DNA from: Isochrysis galbana
Lineage: Eukaryota > Haptophyta > Isochrysidales > Isochrysidaceae
Assembly: GCA_018136815.1 (NCBI GenBank)
Contig: CM030937.1
Coordinates: 5,536,632-5,600,631 of the forward strand
Reading direction: 5' to 3'
DNA: 64,000 nucleotides
The notes under the pieces were generated by a model. It did not search any database. It worked only from the letters and a program-made list of their open reading frames with translations, and was not told the DNA's origin. The number at the start of each line of letters is the position of its first letter. Position 1 is the stretch's first letter. This document shows, piece by piece, positions 33,501-42,607 of this stretch. The translations under genes were made by a program, and so were the position numbers.

Positions 33501-35698
33501 CGGTGGAGGTGGCGACGGCGGAGGCGGCGACGGTGGCGGTGGCGACGGTGGAGGTGGCGACGGTGGTGGTGGCGACGGTGGAGGTGGCGACGGTGGAGGT
33601 GACGACGGTGGAGGTGGAGACGGTGGCGGTGGAGACGGAGGTGGAGGCGACGGCGGGGGTGGCGAGGGAGGCGGCGGCGAGGGCGGGGGTGGCGACGGGG
33701 GTGGCGGTGAGGGTGGGGGGGGCGATGGCGGTGGCGGCGAAGGTGGCGGGGGCGAAGGTGGCGGAGGTGACGGTGGCGGCGGGGAGGGTGGGGGGGGCGA
33801 GGGCGGCGGCGGTGAGGGTGGTGGTGGCGAGGGTGGTGGCGGCGAAGGCGGGGGTGGCGATGGTGGTGGCGGTGAGGGCGGCGGCGGTGAGGGCGGCGGC
33901 GGAGAAGGTGGTGGCGGTGATGGCGGCGGGGGAGATGGCGGGGGTGGCGAGGGCGGCGGCGGTGAGGGTGGCGGCGGCGACGGTGGCGGTGGCGATGGAG
34001 GTGGAGGGGACGGCGGTGGCGGCGACGGTGGCGGCGGCGACGGTGGAGGCGGCGACGGCGGAGGCGGCGACGGTGGCGGTGGCGACGGTGGAGGTGGCGA
34101 CGGTGGTGGTGGCGACGGTGGAGGTCGCGAGGGAGGCGGCGGCGAGGGCGGGGGTGGCGAGGGAGGCGGCGGTGAGGGCGGGGGTGGCGACGGGGGTGGC
34201 GGTGAGGGTGGCGGCGGTGAGGGGGGGGGGGGCATGGCGGTGGCGGCGATGGCGGTGGCGGCGACGGAGGGGGCGGCGAGGGTGGTGGAGGCGATGGCGG
34301 GGGTGGCGACGGCGGAGGAGGTGATGGTGGAGGTGGTGAGGGCGGTGGGGTTGAGGGTGGTGGCGGAGACGGCGGCGGCGGGGACGGCGGTGGTGGCGAT
34401 GGAGGCGGCGGCGATGGTGGCGGCGGCGAGGGCGGAGGCGGTGAGGGTGGGGGCGGCGAGGGCGGCGGCGGCGACGGTGGAGGTGGCGAGGGCGGCGGTG
34501 GCGAGGGCGGTGGTGGTGAGGGCGGTGGCGGCGAGGGGGGCAGCGGCGAGGGCGGTGGCGGTGAGGGGGGGGGGGTTGAGGGCGGCGGCCGTGAGGGCGG
34601 CGGCGGCGACGGTGGAGGTGTTGAGGGAGGCGGTGGCGAGGGAGGCGGTGGCGAGGGTGGTGGCGGCGAGGGTGGTGGCGGCGAAGGCGGGGGTGGCGAT
34701 GGTGGTGGCGGTGAGGGCGGCGGCGGAGAAGGTGGTGGCGGTGATGGCGGCGGGGGAGATGGCGGGGGTGGCGAGGGCGGCGGCGGTGAGGGTGGCGGCG
34801 GCGACGGTGGCGGTGGCGATGGAGGTGGAGGGGACGGCGGTGGCGGCGACGGTGGCGGCGACGGTGGCGGCGGCGACGGCGGAGGCGGCGACGGTGGTGG
34901 TGGCGACGGTGGAGGTGGCGACGGTGGAGGTGGCGACGGTGGTGGTGGCGACGGTGGCGGTGGAGACGGAGGCGGAGGCGAGGGCTGGGGTGGCGAGGGA
35001 GGCGGCGGCGAGGGCGGGGGTGGCGACGGGGGCGGCAGAGAGGGTGGGGGCGGCGAGGGCGGCGGCGGCGAGGGCGGCGGCGGCGAGGGTGGAGGTGGCG
35101 AGGGCGGTGGCGGCGAGGGTGGAGGTGGCGAGGGCGGCGGTGGCGAGGGCGGCGGTGGCGAGGGCGGCGGCGGCGAGGGCGGTGGCGGCGAGGGCGGTGG
35201 CGGTGAGGGCGGCGGAGGTGACGGCGGCGGTGGTGACGGAGGAGGTGGCGAGGGTGGAGGTGGCGACGGTGGGGGCGGCGACGGTGGAGGTGGCGACGGT
35301 GGCGGCGACGGTGGCGGCGGCGACGGTGGAGGTGGCGAGGGCGGCGGCGGCGAGGGTGGCGGTGGCGAGGGCGGCGGTGGTGAGGGTGGCGGCGGTGACG
35401 GTGGCAAGGGCTGGGGCAGTGAGGGAGGAGGAGGCGAGGGCGGGGAAGGCGAGGGCGGCGGAGAGGAGGGGGGTGCCGGCGACGTCGGGGGAGGCGACGG
35501 CGGGGGAGGTGAGGGGGGCGGAGGGGACGGGAGAAGGCTGTCTGGAGATGGTGGCGGTGGCAATGGCTCAGGCGACAGTGTGGGGGGTCGCTCTGGCGTG
35601 AGGGCAAGCGCAGTGAGAGTGAGCGGGACGGCTCGAGCAAAGGGCGCACTGCCGAGTATCACGCTTAGCAACAGTCTCCTCGTGCTCACCGGGCCCAT
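27559..35698 (-). CDS. Giant SPPPP-repeat membrane protein with cytoplasmic IQ motifs
   Basis: ATG at 35,698 gives MGPVSTRRLLLSVILGSAPFARA, a signal peptide. A ~1500-residue Ser-Pro4 rod (to ~31,090) follows, typical of hydroxyproline-rich wall proteins such as pherophorins. Then come a non-repetitive ectodomain of ~320 residues (FGALVLDALGSTQLAFD to AIELDTSVAGPL), a transmembrane segment VATLLGLLVSIVFLWLVV followed by KWYQRRRR, and ~810 cytoplasmic residues. The cytoplasmic part has four IQ-type motifs: RLQAQVRGKIARR, IRIQARFRGSKARR, IRIQARFRGRKARR, TRIQARFRGRQTRR. These bind calmodulin in other families. The Ser/Arg-rich tail ends at 27,559. The SPPPP phase changes frame near 34,222, 32,080 and briefly at 31,570-31,640, each at G-runs, so the gene as read is frameshifted; assembly errors are likely. 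It probably links cell wall to Ca2+ signalling (inference). Confidence 0.8.
31090..35600 (-). repeat. 15-nt tandem array encoding (SPPPP)n
   Basis: A ~4.5-kb array of TCNCCNCCNCCNCCN units on the minus strand. Codon third positions vary freely while Ser-Pro-Pro-Pro-Pro is kept, which indicates protein-level selection. Larger blocks of ~600 nt recur (for example 32,600-33,050, 33,270-33,720 and 33,840-34,200 share long stretches), showing segmental duplications within the array. Plus-strand frames here are Gly- or Ala/Val-rich mirror images and are not genes. Confidence 0.9.
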
Positions 35699-36509
35699 AG
35701 CGCAAGGCCCATGAGAAGAGCGAGGCTCTCGCCGCGCTCGCAGGCCACTTCTCTCTCTCTTGTGTCTCTCGATCGCTCGAGGGAGAACCCTAGGTGGAAC
35801 GCCGGAGATTCATTCTGTAAAAAGACAGTTACATTTCTCTATTCCTCCTATGTACCCTCTCTCCTCTCGACGTCGCATGCCCACCTCGTCAACCTTTTCC
35901 TTCGACGACGATCCACCAAAAATCTTTTCAATAAACGCCTTCTTGAATCAGTTCTCTTCCCCCTTTGTCCCACCATCGCTCTCGTTAGATCTCTCAAACA
36001 ACCCCCCCCCTCGCTCCCCCCTCTCATCCTCTCCTGCGGCAACCTGAAACGAACATCCTGCGTTGCAACCCACCGAACAGCAAGAGTTCATCTTAAACTT
36101 GAACACAGATTTGTGTCGAGGGGACCGAAATAGCACATCGACTAAGACAAAACAAAAGTAGGGAGAGATGGAGAACGGCGACGGCTCCGGGAGGTCGGTC
36201 CAACGCTTCTCCCTTTCGCGGCTCGTAGGGCGGTCAAACAGGGGCTTTTCAACTGCTTCTAGTAAGGATTGGGCTGCATTTTTACCGCGGCGCGATGCCC
36301 TATAAAAAACTGTCGTATTCTACACGCTGAGGGGTTTAACTTCTACCTTCCGGAGTTGTTTTACTTGTTTAAACCATTCTCCTCTTCTACTTTCTTCAAA
36401 AGTCGCATTCATCATTCATGCTCTACGGCTCTCTTCAATGGTTGGTGATTATCTTCCATGTTCTGTGACTGTCTCTAGTGTTCGCACGGTTACAACTAAC
36501 TTTATAGTC
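35699..36509. promoter_or_regulatory. Upstream region of the giant gene
   Basis: About 800 nt without a gene. It presumably contains the promoter of the gene starting at 35,698. The phrase AGGGCGGTCAAACAG near 36,228 recurs near 45,568 beside the 5S-flanking repeat, so part may be repeat-derived. Confidence 0.35.
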
Positions 36510-36652
36510 AGTTGCCATGGGGCATCCTAGCCCAAAGGGACGACGAGGGACGCGAGCGCGTGGTCGCATATTACGGCCGTAGCTTGAACCCCGCGGAACG
36601 CCACTGGACTGTCACAGAGATTGAGCTTTGGCCGCGTTAGAATCCATTCGGA
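36510..36652 (+). pseudogene. Gypsy RNase H fragment
   Basis: The plus-strand frame reads GILAQRDDEGRERVVAYYGRSLNPAERHWTVTEIEL and then, after a one-base deletion, LAALESIR. This matches GGILSQ...HVVAYYGRRLTAAERHW in the element at 4-5.6 kb, at roughly 70% identity by eye. It ends exactly at the target site of the next element. Confidence 0.8.
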
Positions 36653-37706
36653 TAAAACAATTAATGTTATATCCTAGCCAAACCCACTAGCTAATTGGAC
36701 ACAACTTTTCCGTCCCGGAATCCCGCCATGCCTGACGACTGACGAGCCAGGTGTCCGAGCCCCCTCCCCTCGATATTTGTCCTCCCCCCAGTGCACGCAC
36801 CGACCCCGCGCACCCCAGCACGTCCTCTCCTCGAGTCCACGCTGGGGGAATGTCGCATCCGCGATCGACTTCCGACCTTAGGCGTCTTCGTGCTCAGTCG
36901 TTCTTGTTGCCACGAAGTTTTACTGGTAACTTGTAGAACTCTTCACTCGTAATTCGCCCTTCGCTCCTTGCCGTCGCGCCCCTTTGTGGCCTGTCTCGCC
37001 CCTGTTTCGCTCCTTTGCACCTTGGGTCTTGCTCTGTCTTTGGTCCCTCCTTGCTGCTTGCTGTCGTTCCGGGAGCCCAGAAGCGCTAATCTCTCTCGCC
37101 GAGGCGAGTGGCGAGTGGCCGCGGCGAGCCGCGGCCCTTCCCTCCTGGTTCTGGTGCCCCCGTCTTCTCTTACCCAAACGGGGCGAGAAGACACGTAAAT
37201 GCCGGAGGGGAGAGCTGCCACTCCCCCCTCCCCTCCCTCTTTCCTCTTCCTCCTCTCTTCCCTGCGGCTCTGGCCCATGGCGCGCGCCTGCGGTCCCTCT
37301 TCAGGTCCCCAGGAGGCCTGCAGGGGCCTGGGAGCACCGCTCAGGGAGCAGGTGAGGCTGGGGCATGGCCCTGGCCCCTCCTGCCTCTTCCTCGCTGGCT
37401 CTCGATCGAGCCCCTGCCGGTCGACAGGAGCTGGCTGGGGGCTCCTGATCAGGGGGGCCCAGGGAGAGGGGGGGTTGGTCAGAGCGAGAAGCAGGCCAAC
37501 GCGGGCCAGGGCGTGCGATCTGTGCCCGACTCTCAACGAGAGTCTGGGCAGTCTGGGTGAGTCCCCCCTACATGCCAAAAGGCAGCGCAGGGGGGTGGAT
37601 GGTGGATGGTTCTCGCCCCCCATGAGGGGAGTCGAGAGAGTGGGGGGGGCGCGAGGCCCCCCTCCATGGCGACCAATCATAAGATTAGTCTTAGAATCCA
37701 TTCGGA
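36637..37706 (-). mobile_element. Hairpin-headed retroelement with 16-nt target-site duplication
   Basis: The direct repeat TTAGAATCCATTCGGA is at 36,637-36,652 and 37,691-37,706. On the minus strand the element (37,690-36,653, 1038 nt) starts exactly with the hairpin GACTAATC-TTAT-GATTGGTC, then GCCATGGAGGGGGG. It has the GC-rich body of the family (CTGTCGACCGGCAGG block) and ends in A/T-rich sequence (ATTAATTGTTTTAT). It interrupts the gypsy RNase H relic. No recognisable protein. Confidence 0.85.
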
Positions 37707-38246
37707 ATTGGAGGGCGAGGGCGGAGGCGGAGACGGAGGAGGCGGCGAGGGCCTTCTTGAGGTCGATGACGCGCGCAAAGAGCTCCGCTTTCTCGTCGAC
37801 CATCTCATTCTTCTTGCGCCTTTTGCGCACATGCGTAGTTGACTGCTCTTCTGTCGCACTCACGGGTGTGTGGAGCGGCGCGTGCGCCAAGTTTGTGCAA
37901 GGTTTGCAGCGGCTCCTGGCATGCGCACCGCGCAGGGCGCGCTTGCCCCACACAGTGAGAACCCCGCTTGGTCGTGTGTATAACGAGAACGCGCTAAGCG
38001 GAGGAAGAGGAACGAGTCGTGCGAGCAGCGCTTGCGCTCGGCGTCCAGTCGACAGGTGGCTGTGTCGAGCGAGTCGAACGAAACCAGCGAGCAGGAGCAC
38101 GAGAGGAGAGGACGGAGGACCGTACCGATGCGCGCCGAGTCGCCACCATCGTGAGGAAGACGAGGGCGAGGAGAGAGCTGGAGGGTGAGCGAGGAGGGAG
38201 GAGGGAGGCAGGCAGTAGGAGCCGTCTCTCTCTGGTAGGTCGATGA
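37707..38246 (-). CDS. Possible host-gene fragment, uncertain
   Basis: On the minus strand a protein-like segment reads ATEEQSTTHVRKRRKKNEMV and continues DEKAELFARVIDLKKALA, a basic region then a likely helix, and runs into the target site of the retroelement at 37,706. Upstream, in the same frame, the sequence is low-complexity, and an ATG near 38,150 in another frame suggests an intron. No family identified. Confidence 0.25.
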
Positions 38247-38299
38247 GAGGGGGAGGAGGGGACCCCGGGGAGGGGACCCGGGGGAGGGGAGAGACCAAA

Positions 38300-38454
38300 A
38301 GACCTACCAGTTGTTTACGTTAGTGTTTTCACAGTATACTGTAATAATTCCCCCGGTCCCAGGGGGTGCCCCCACGGTCCCCGACCGCCTCTGCGTCCAG
38401 AGTCCCCCCGCGGAAAGAGTGAACGCACGGCGTGCACCTTCCTGGAAGTTGCTA
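38300..38454. other. Left flank of the satellite
   Basis: GC-rich flanking sequence with inverted G/C-runs. No gene seen. Confidence 0.4.
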
Positions 38455-39010
38455 TGCGCACGCACGGCGCCCCCGCGGGGGGCCGATGCACATCGCGCCG
38501 TGCCCACGCACGGCGTGCACAATGTGATTGCAAGTCATCACACGTGCTGCGCAACTAAACATCTCTTATATGGCTACTTTACGTGATTGTGGGTCTTAGG
38601 GGTACGCACAGGGGAAAATTGGCATGCGCACGCACGGCGCCCCCGCGGGGGGGGGGGGGGGGGCGATGCACATCGCGCCGTGCCCACGAACGGCGTGCAC
38701 AATGATTGCAAGTCATCACACGTGCTTGCTGCGCAACGAAACATCTCTTATATGGCTACTTACGTGAGTGTGGGCCTTATGGGTACGCACAGGGGGGAAA
38801 TTGTCACGGCGCCCCCGCGGGGGGGGGAGGGGGGGATGCACGGCGCACGGCGTGCACAATGATTGCAAGTCATCACACGTGCTGCGTAACGAAACATCTC
38901 TTATATGGCTACTTTACGTGAATGTGGGCCTTAGGGGAAAAAGTTGACATGCGCACGCACGGCGCCCGCAGGGGGCCGATGCACATCGCGAATCACAATC
39001 GAAAAGCGCC
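38455..39010 (+). repeat. ~145-180 nt satellite, about 3.5 copies
   Basis: Copies begin near 38,455, 38,623, 38,803 and 38,948. Each carries GCACGGCGCCCCCGCGGGG, a hairpin-forming CGATGCACATCGCGCCGTGC, GATTGCAAGTCATCACACGT and CATCTCTTATATGGCTACT. Differences are mostly in G-run lengths and short deletions. No transcript structure can be assigned, although the conserved CTTATATGGC could act as a TATA-like element. Confidence 0.85.
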
Positions 39011-40128
39011 GACACGGCGCCCTCCGGGGGGGGGACACGCGTCGCGGGAAGCAGGGAATGTTACGCTAGTCTACATTTAATTTTAAAATAACAAATGTGG
39101 ACATTTGATCGCTCAATTCGACTCATGTCCCACAATTGACGGAACGACACCTGGCGGCCCAGCCTCGCGGCTTCCCCGCCCCCCCCGCCCCCCGACCCTC
39201 CTCCCGAAGCCAGCGGTCGCTCGGGGCCCAAGCTGGCCCAAGCCGGCGATGGCACTGTGAAAAAAGTCTTTGATTATTGAATATATATCCCGTTGTGCCA
39301 CCCCCCAGAAACCAGCGGGCGTTCCCCAGTCAGCTTGCGGAGGTAATGTGAGTAATGCCATCATTTACAAGATCAAGATCATCTCGTGCTGGTGACGTCC
39401 GTCGGTCCATCGGTCTGTGGAGACAAGGGCGACAAAATGAGATCGAGAGGGCAATGATAGATCGGCTGCGACTCGGTTCACGAGATCGAGAGACGCGCCG
39501 GATCGGCGCCGCCGCAGCCCGCCCCTTTCACTTGTCGACCATGGGAAAGACAGGCGCTCTACCCGACATCGCGGGCACTTCCGGATGGCCACTTCATATT
39601 GAACAACTCACAACTCGGCGTCTTTTCGGAAGACAACACCCTATGTACACCGCACCAGAAGCTCTGCCGCTTCAGCGGGGGGGGGGGGGGGATGCTGCAT
39701 GCTGTGGGGGAGTGAGCGCGCCCTTCCCCATGCGAACCAACTGCCAACTGGAAAAAGTTAGCTGGTTAGACTGCGGGGTATACTTGATGCTTTTTTGAAT
39801 TATTTTCATGTGGCAGATACAAAATAATTAGACGGGCAGATAACCAAAAACAGACGGACGAAATTCCCACGACGACGATGACAGACGCACAGTATCAGAA
39901 ACACTAAACAAACAGCAATACAACATGCGCGTACAACGTAGTACGATCCACAAAGCGTCGCACGCGCATGCACCTGGCTTCCACGCTCCTACTTGGCAAG
40001 CTTGACATTCTACGCCCCCCCGGCGAAATCGCGCGGATCGCTGAATGCGTCTCCTTCTTCCAGCTGCCCACCTGCCTCCCTCGTACTTTCTACATCTAAT
40101 TGCTTGTGTGTTGGTGCTGTTGCGTACT
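39011..40128. other. Intergenic, no gene recognised
   Basis: Mixed sequence with a short A/T-rich part near 39,070-39,110 and a G-run near 39,677. A plus-strand frame at 39,355-39,798 has no domain features and I do not accept it. Confidence 0.4.
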
Positions 40129-40995
40129 TTAGACAAGAGTTGCGATGGGGTGGGCCCAGCGCACGCGTGTCGCCGTGTCGCCATCGCGTCGCGCTGGGCC
40201 AGCAAGGGCATCGTCATCACCGGAGAGTTCGCTCAAGACTGGGAGCAAGATGCGTCTCTGCTGCCGCCGGCCTCCAATCGCCGTGGCACTGTGCCACGGC
40301 CGGCGAAACGAGTACGAGCGGTGTTGCCTAGAGGAGAGTCCGAGCTGCGTCTGTAGGCGTTTGTGCAGAGCGGAGATTGTAAGGATCCCCACGGCGAGCA
40401 TGCTGCCGATATGTACAACTGCGACGCCATCTGGCCGGATAGCCGCGCCAGGGCCGGCCGCGGCGCGAGGCTCCGCTTGAAGGCGGGAAGGCGTGGCAAG
40501 GATGGCGCCATCATCGTGTATCCATCCCGGTGGAGTCCACTCTATGTCCCCGCTGTACCGGCGCCGCGCTTCTTGGCGGACGACTTTACACGGATCAATC
40601 CCCTCTATACCGTCATGGTATACCTTCACAGCATCCCTGCTCGATGTGTACATGCCATACGCGAACACGAGCGGACAGGCAATCGCGAACATGCCACATG
40701 CCGCGGTTGTAGCTGTCGAGGTGACGAGAGCACCTGCCGAGGCGATACCGTAGCAGGAGGCACAGCCGACATCGCTCGAGCAGGCAAAGACATCGTACGC
40801 CGCCTGCCCTGTCATGTTCTGCGCCGTCAGCAGGTCACCGTCATTAAGGCCCACATGGTGTGCAGTGTCGACGATGGCGTCGTTCGAGGCCTTGGCAGCA
40901 TTGTCTGCTGCAGAGGTGGCAAGCTCAGCGAGGTTGGATAGAAGCCATTCGTTCTCGACGCTCGCCACAGCAATTGAGCAGAGCAGCAACAGCAT
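40129..40995 (-). CDS. Hypothetical secreted or membrane protein
   Basis: ATG at 40,995 gives MLLLLCSIAVASVENEWLLS, a short signal peptide, then an Ala/Asn-rich helical stretch (LAELATSAADNAAKASNDAIV). A Cys-containing hydrophobic region follows (CASCYGIASAGALVTSTATT to IACPLVFAYGMY), then a soluble part and a second hydrophobic helix (VAVVHIGSMLAVGILTISAL). The frame stays open to 40,129, 288 residues; the last ~80 residues are Arg-rich and may be intronic read-through. No family recognised. Just upstream (from ~41,140) lies a LINE broken in its reverse transcriptase, in the same orientation, so the promoter has probably been altered by that insertion. Confidence 0.55.
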   Translation of the reverse strand: MLLLLCSIAVASVENEWLLSNLAELATSAADNAAKASNDAIVDTAHHVGLNDGDLLTAQNMTGQAAYDVFACSSDVGCASCYGIASAGALVTSTATTAACGMFAIACPLVFAYGMYTSSRDAVKVYHDGIEGIDPCKVVRQEARRRYSGDIEWTPPGWIHDDGAILATPSRLQAEPRAAAGPGAAIRPDGVAVVHIGSMLAVGILTISALHKRLQTQLGLSSRQHRSYSFRRPWHSATAIGGRRQQRRILLPVLSELSGDDDALAGPARRDGDTATRVRWAHPIATLV

Positions 40996-41139
40996 CCCTC
41001 CCGAGCAGCAGGCGAGACGGGCCAGGGGATGCTTTGTTGGCCAGTGGGGTGCGCCAGCGGAGCCCCAACGGAAGGGCCGACGACAGCTTCCTTGCTCCCC
41101 CCCCACCCCCCCGCCGCACTCTGTAGCGAGGCCAAGATC

Positions 41140-42108
41140 TCCTTTTAACTCTTTACTGATGAGTCTCCTCGGTACGAAGCCGAGCTGGTTTTCCGATATT
41201 ATTTTGCCTATGACTTTGCTAAGTCTACCTGTTAGGATCTTTGCGAGGATTTTATAGTCGCTTTGTAATAGCGTGATGGGTCTATAGTTGCGTGGATCCC
41301 GCGCGTCGCCTTTTTTGTATAGCAATATTATGTCGCCCTCGCGCATCGTGTATGCCAATGTGCCTTTGTCGAGTGCTAGGTTGTACATCTGTGTTAGTAT
41401 TTGCGCGGATAGTTCTTCGTGTGCTTTGTATACTTCAGCCGGCACTCCGTCCGGGCCTGCACTTTTTCCCGGGCCTATGCCCCTGATGGCTTGCAGCGTT
41501 TCTTCGGCTCTGATGCGGCCTTCCAAACGCCGTCTATCTAGGTCGCTAAGGCGCTAAGGGGGCGTTCCGTCAATGTGTTCTCTAGTTCTGGGACTCTCTG
41601 AGCCTTCTTCTCCGAGTACAGCCATACGTAGTAGCCGCGGAATTCTCTCCTGATGTCTTGATCTGTGGACGCGATGTCGTGCTCCGAGTGTGCGGGCTGA
41701 TCCCAGTTTTTGGTTCGAAAGAGTTCGGCGACGTTGGCCTTCCATCTTCCATCTCCTGGGCTTAAGTTGCGCGAAGAACTCTTTAGAGTGCAGGTCTTCC
41801 CGGCGGAGCTGGCGATACAGCGGCAGGTCTTTTAGCGGGGTCTTGCTGCGCGTCTCCGCGAGTGCTCTATGTGTCGAGGCTAGCTCCGACGTTATCTTTT
41901 CGTCTGGTCCGTGCTTCGCGGGGCGGATGTTTAGCCTCGCGGCCTTTAGTTCAAGGGCGGTTTGAATCGAGGATCTCGTTCTATCTGCCGTTTCCTCCCT
42001 TAAGAAGGTGGCTATGTGGTCTTTCGCGTCTGCCCACACGGTCTCTGGGTCTTCTCCTTCGCACATCTTGCGAGCTGCTCTCTGCAAAAGTAGTCTGACC
42101 GTGTTCAT
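41140..42108 (-). pseudogene. LINE reverse transcriptase, N-terminal part
   Basis: Frame 42,108-41,554 (MNTVRLLLQRAARKMCEGED...) is the linker between endonuclease and RT. After a frame change, 41,526 onward has RT blocks: IGPGKSAGPDGVPAEVYK, DIILLYKKGDARDPRNYRPI, TLLQSDYKILAKILTGRL and ENQLGFVPRRLI. The catalytic YADD region and everything beyond is missing. Confidence 0.88.
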
Positions 42109-42607
42109 TGCCCCTTTCTCCTTTCTCGTGGATGATGTTTAGGTCTATTGGTGCGTCGAACCTACGCCCGGGTTTGTATCCTGGAGTTTCGAACGTCGCG
42201 AGCACCGGTAGGTGGTCGGACGCGGCTTTGCCCGAGAATAGATCCGGGCTATGCCCATGTTTTTGCTATTGGAACGCATCCGTGTCGCTGCTATGGTATA
42301 TTCTGTCTATCCTCGTGTGTGTCGTGGCCGCCATTCTCGTGTACCCCACATTCGGGCCTAGTCGCAGTGTGTGGTGTACGTCTCGGAGCCTATATCTCTT
42401 GGCCAGCGCTTTCGATTTCTCTCCGTGTGCGTTATGGTACGTCGTCCCTCCCGTTCCCCGGGTGTCTTTCGCGCTATCTTCGATCTTCGACGCAATTGAA
42501 GTCCCCTCCTATCACGGTCGGGGTTGAGTCGAGTGCGGCTAGTTTTCCCTGGAGCTCCGCGATTTGTCTTTCGCGGGCGCCGGGTGTTGCGCTTAGATAT
42601 ATGGACA

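Noticed and set aside
31059-35601. Long plus-strand Gly- and Ala/Val-rich frames opposite the SPPPP array
   Set aside because: They mirror the 15-nt repeat; the minus frame has a signal peptide, a conserved ectodomain and freely varying third positions, so it is the coding strand.
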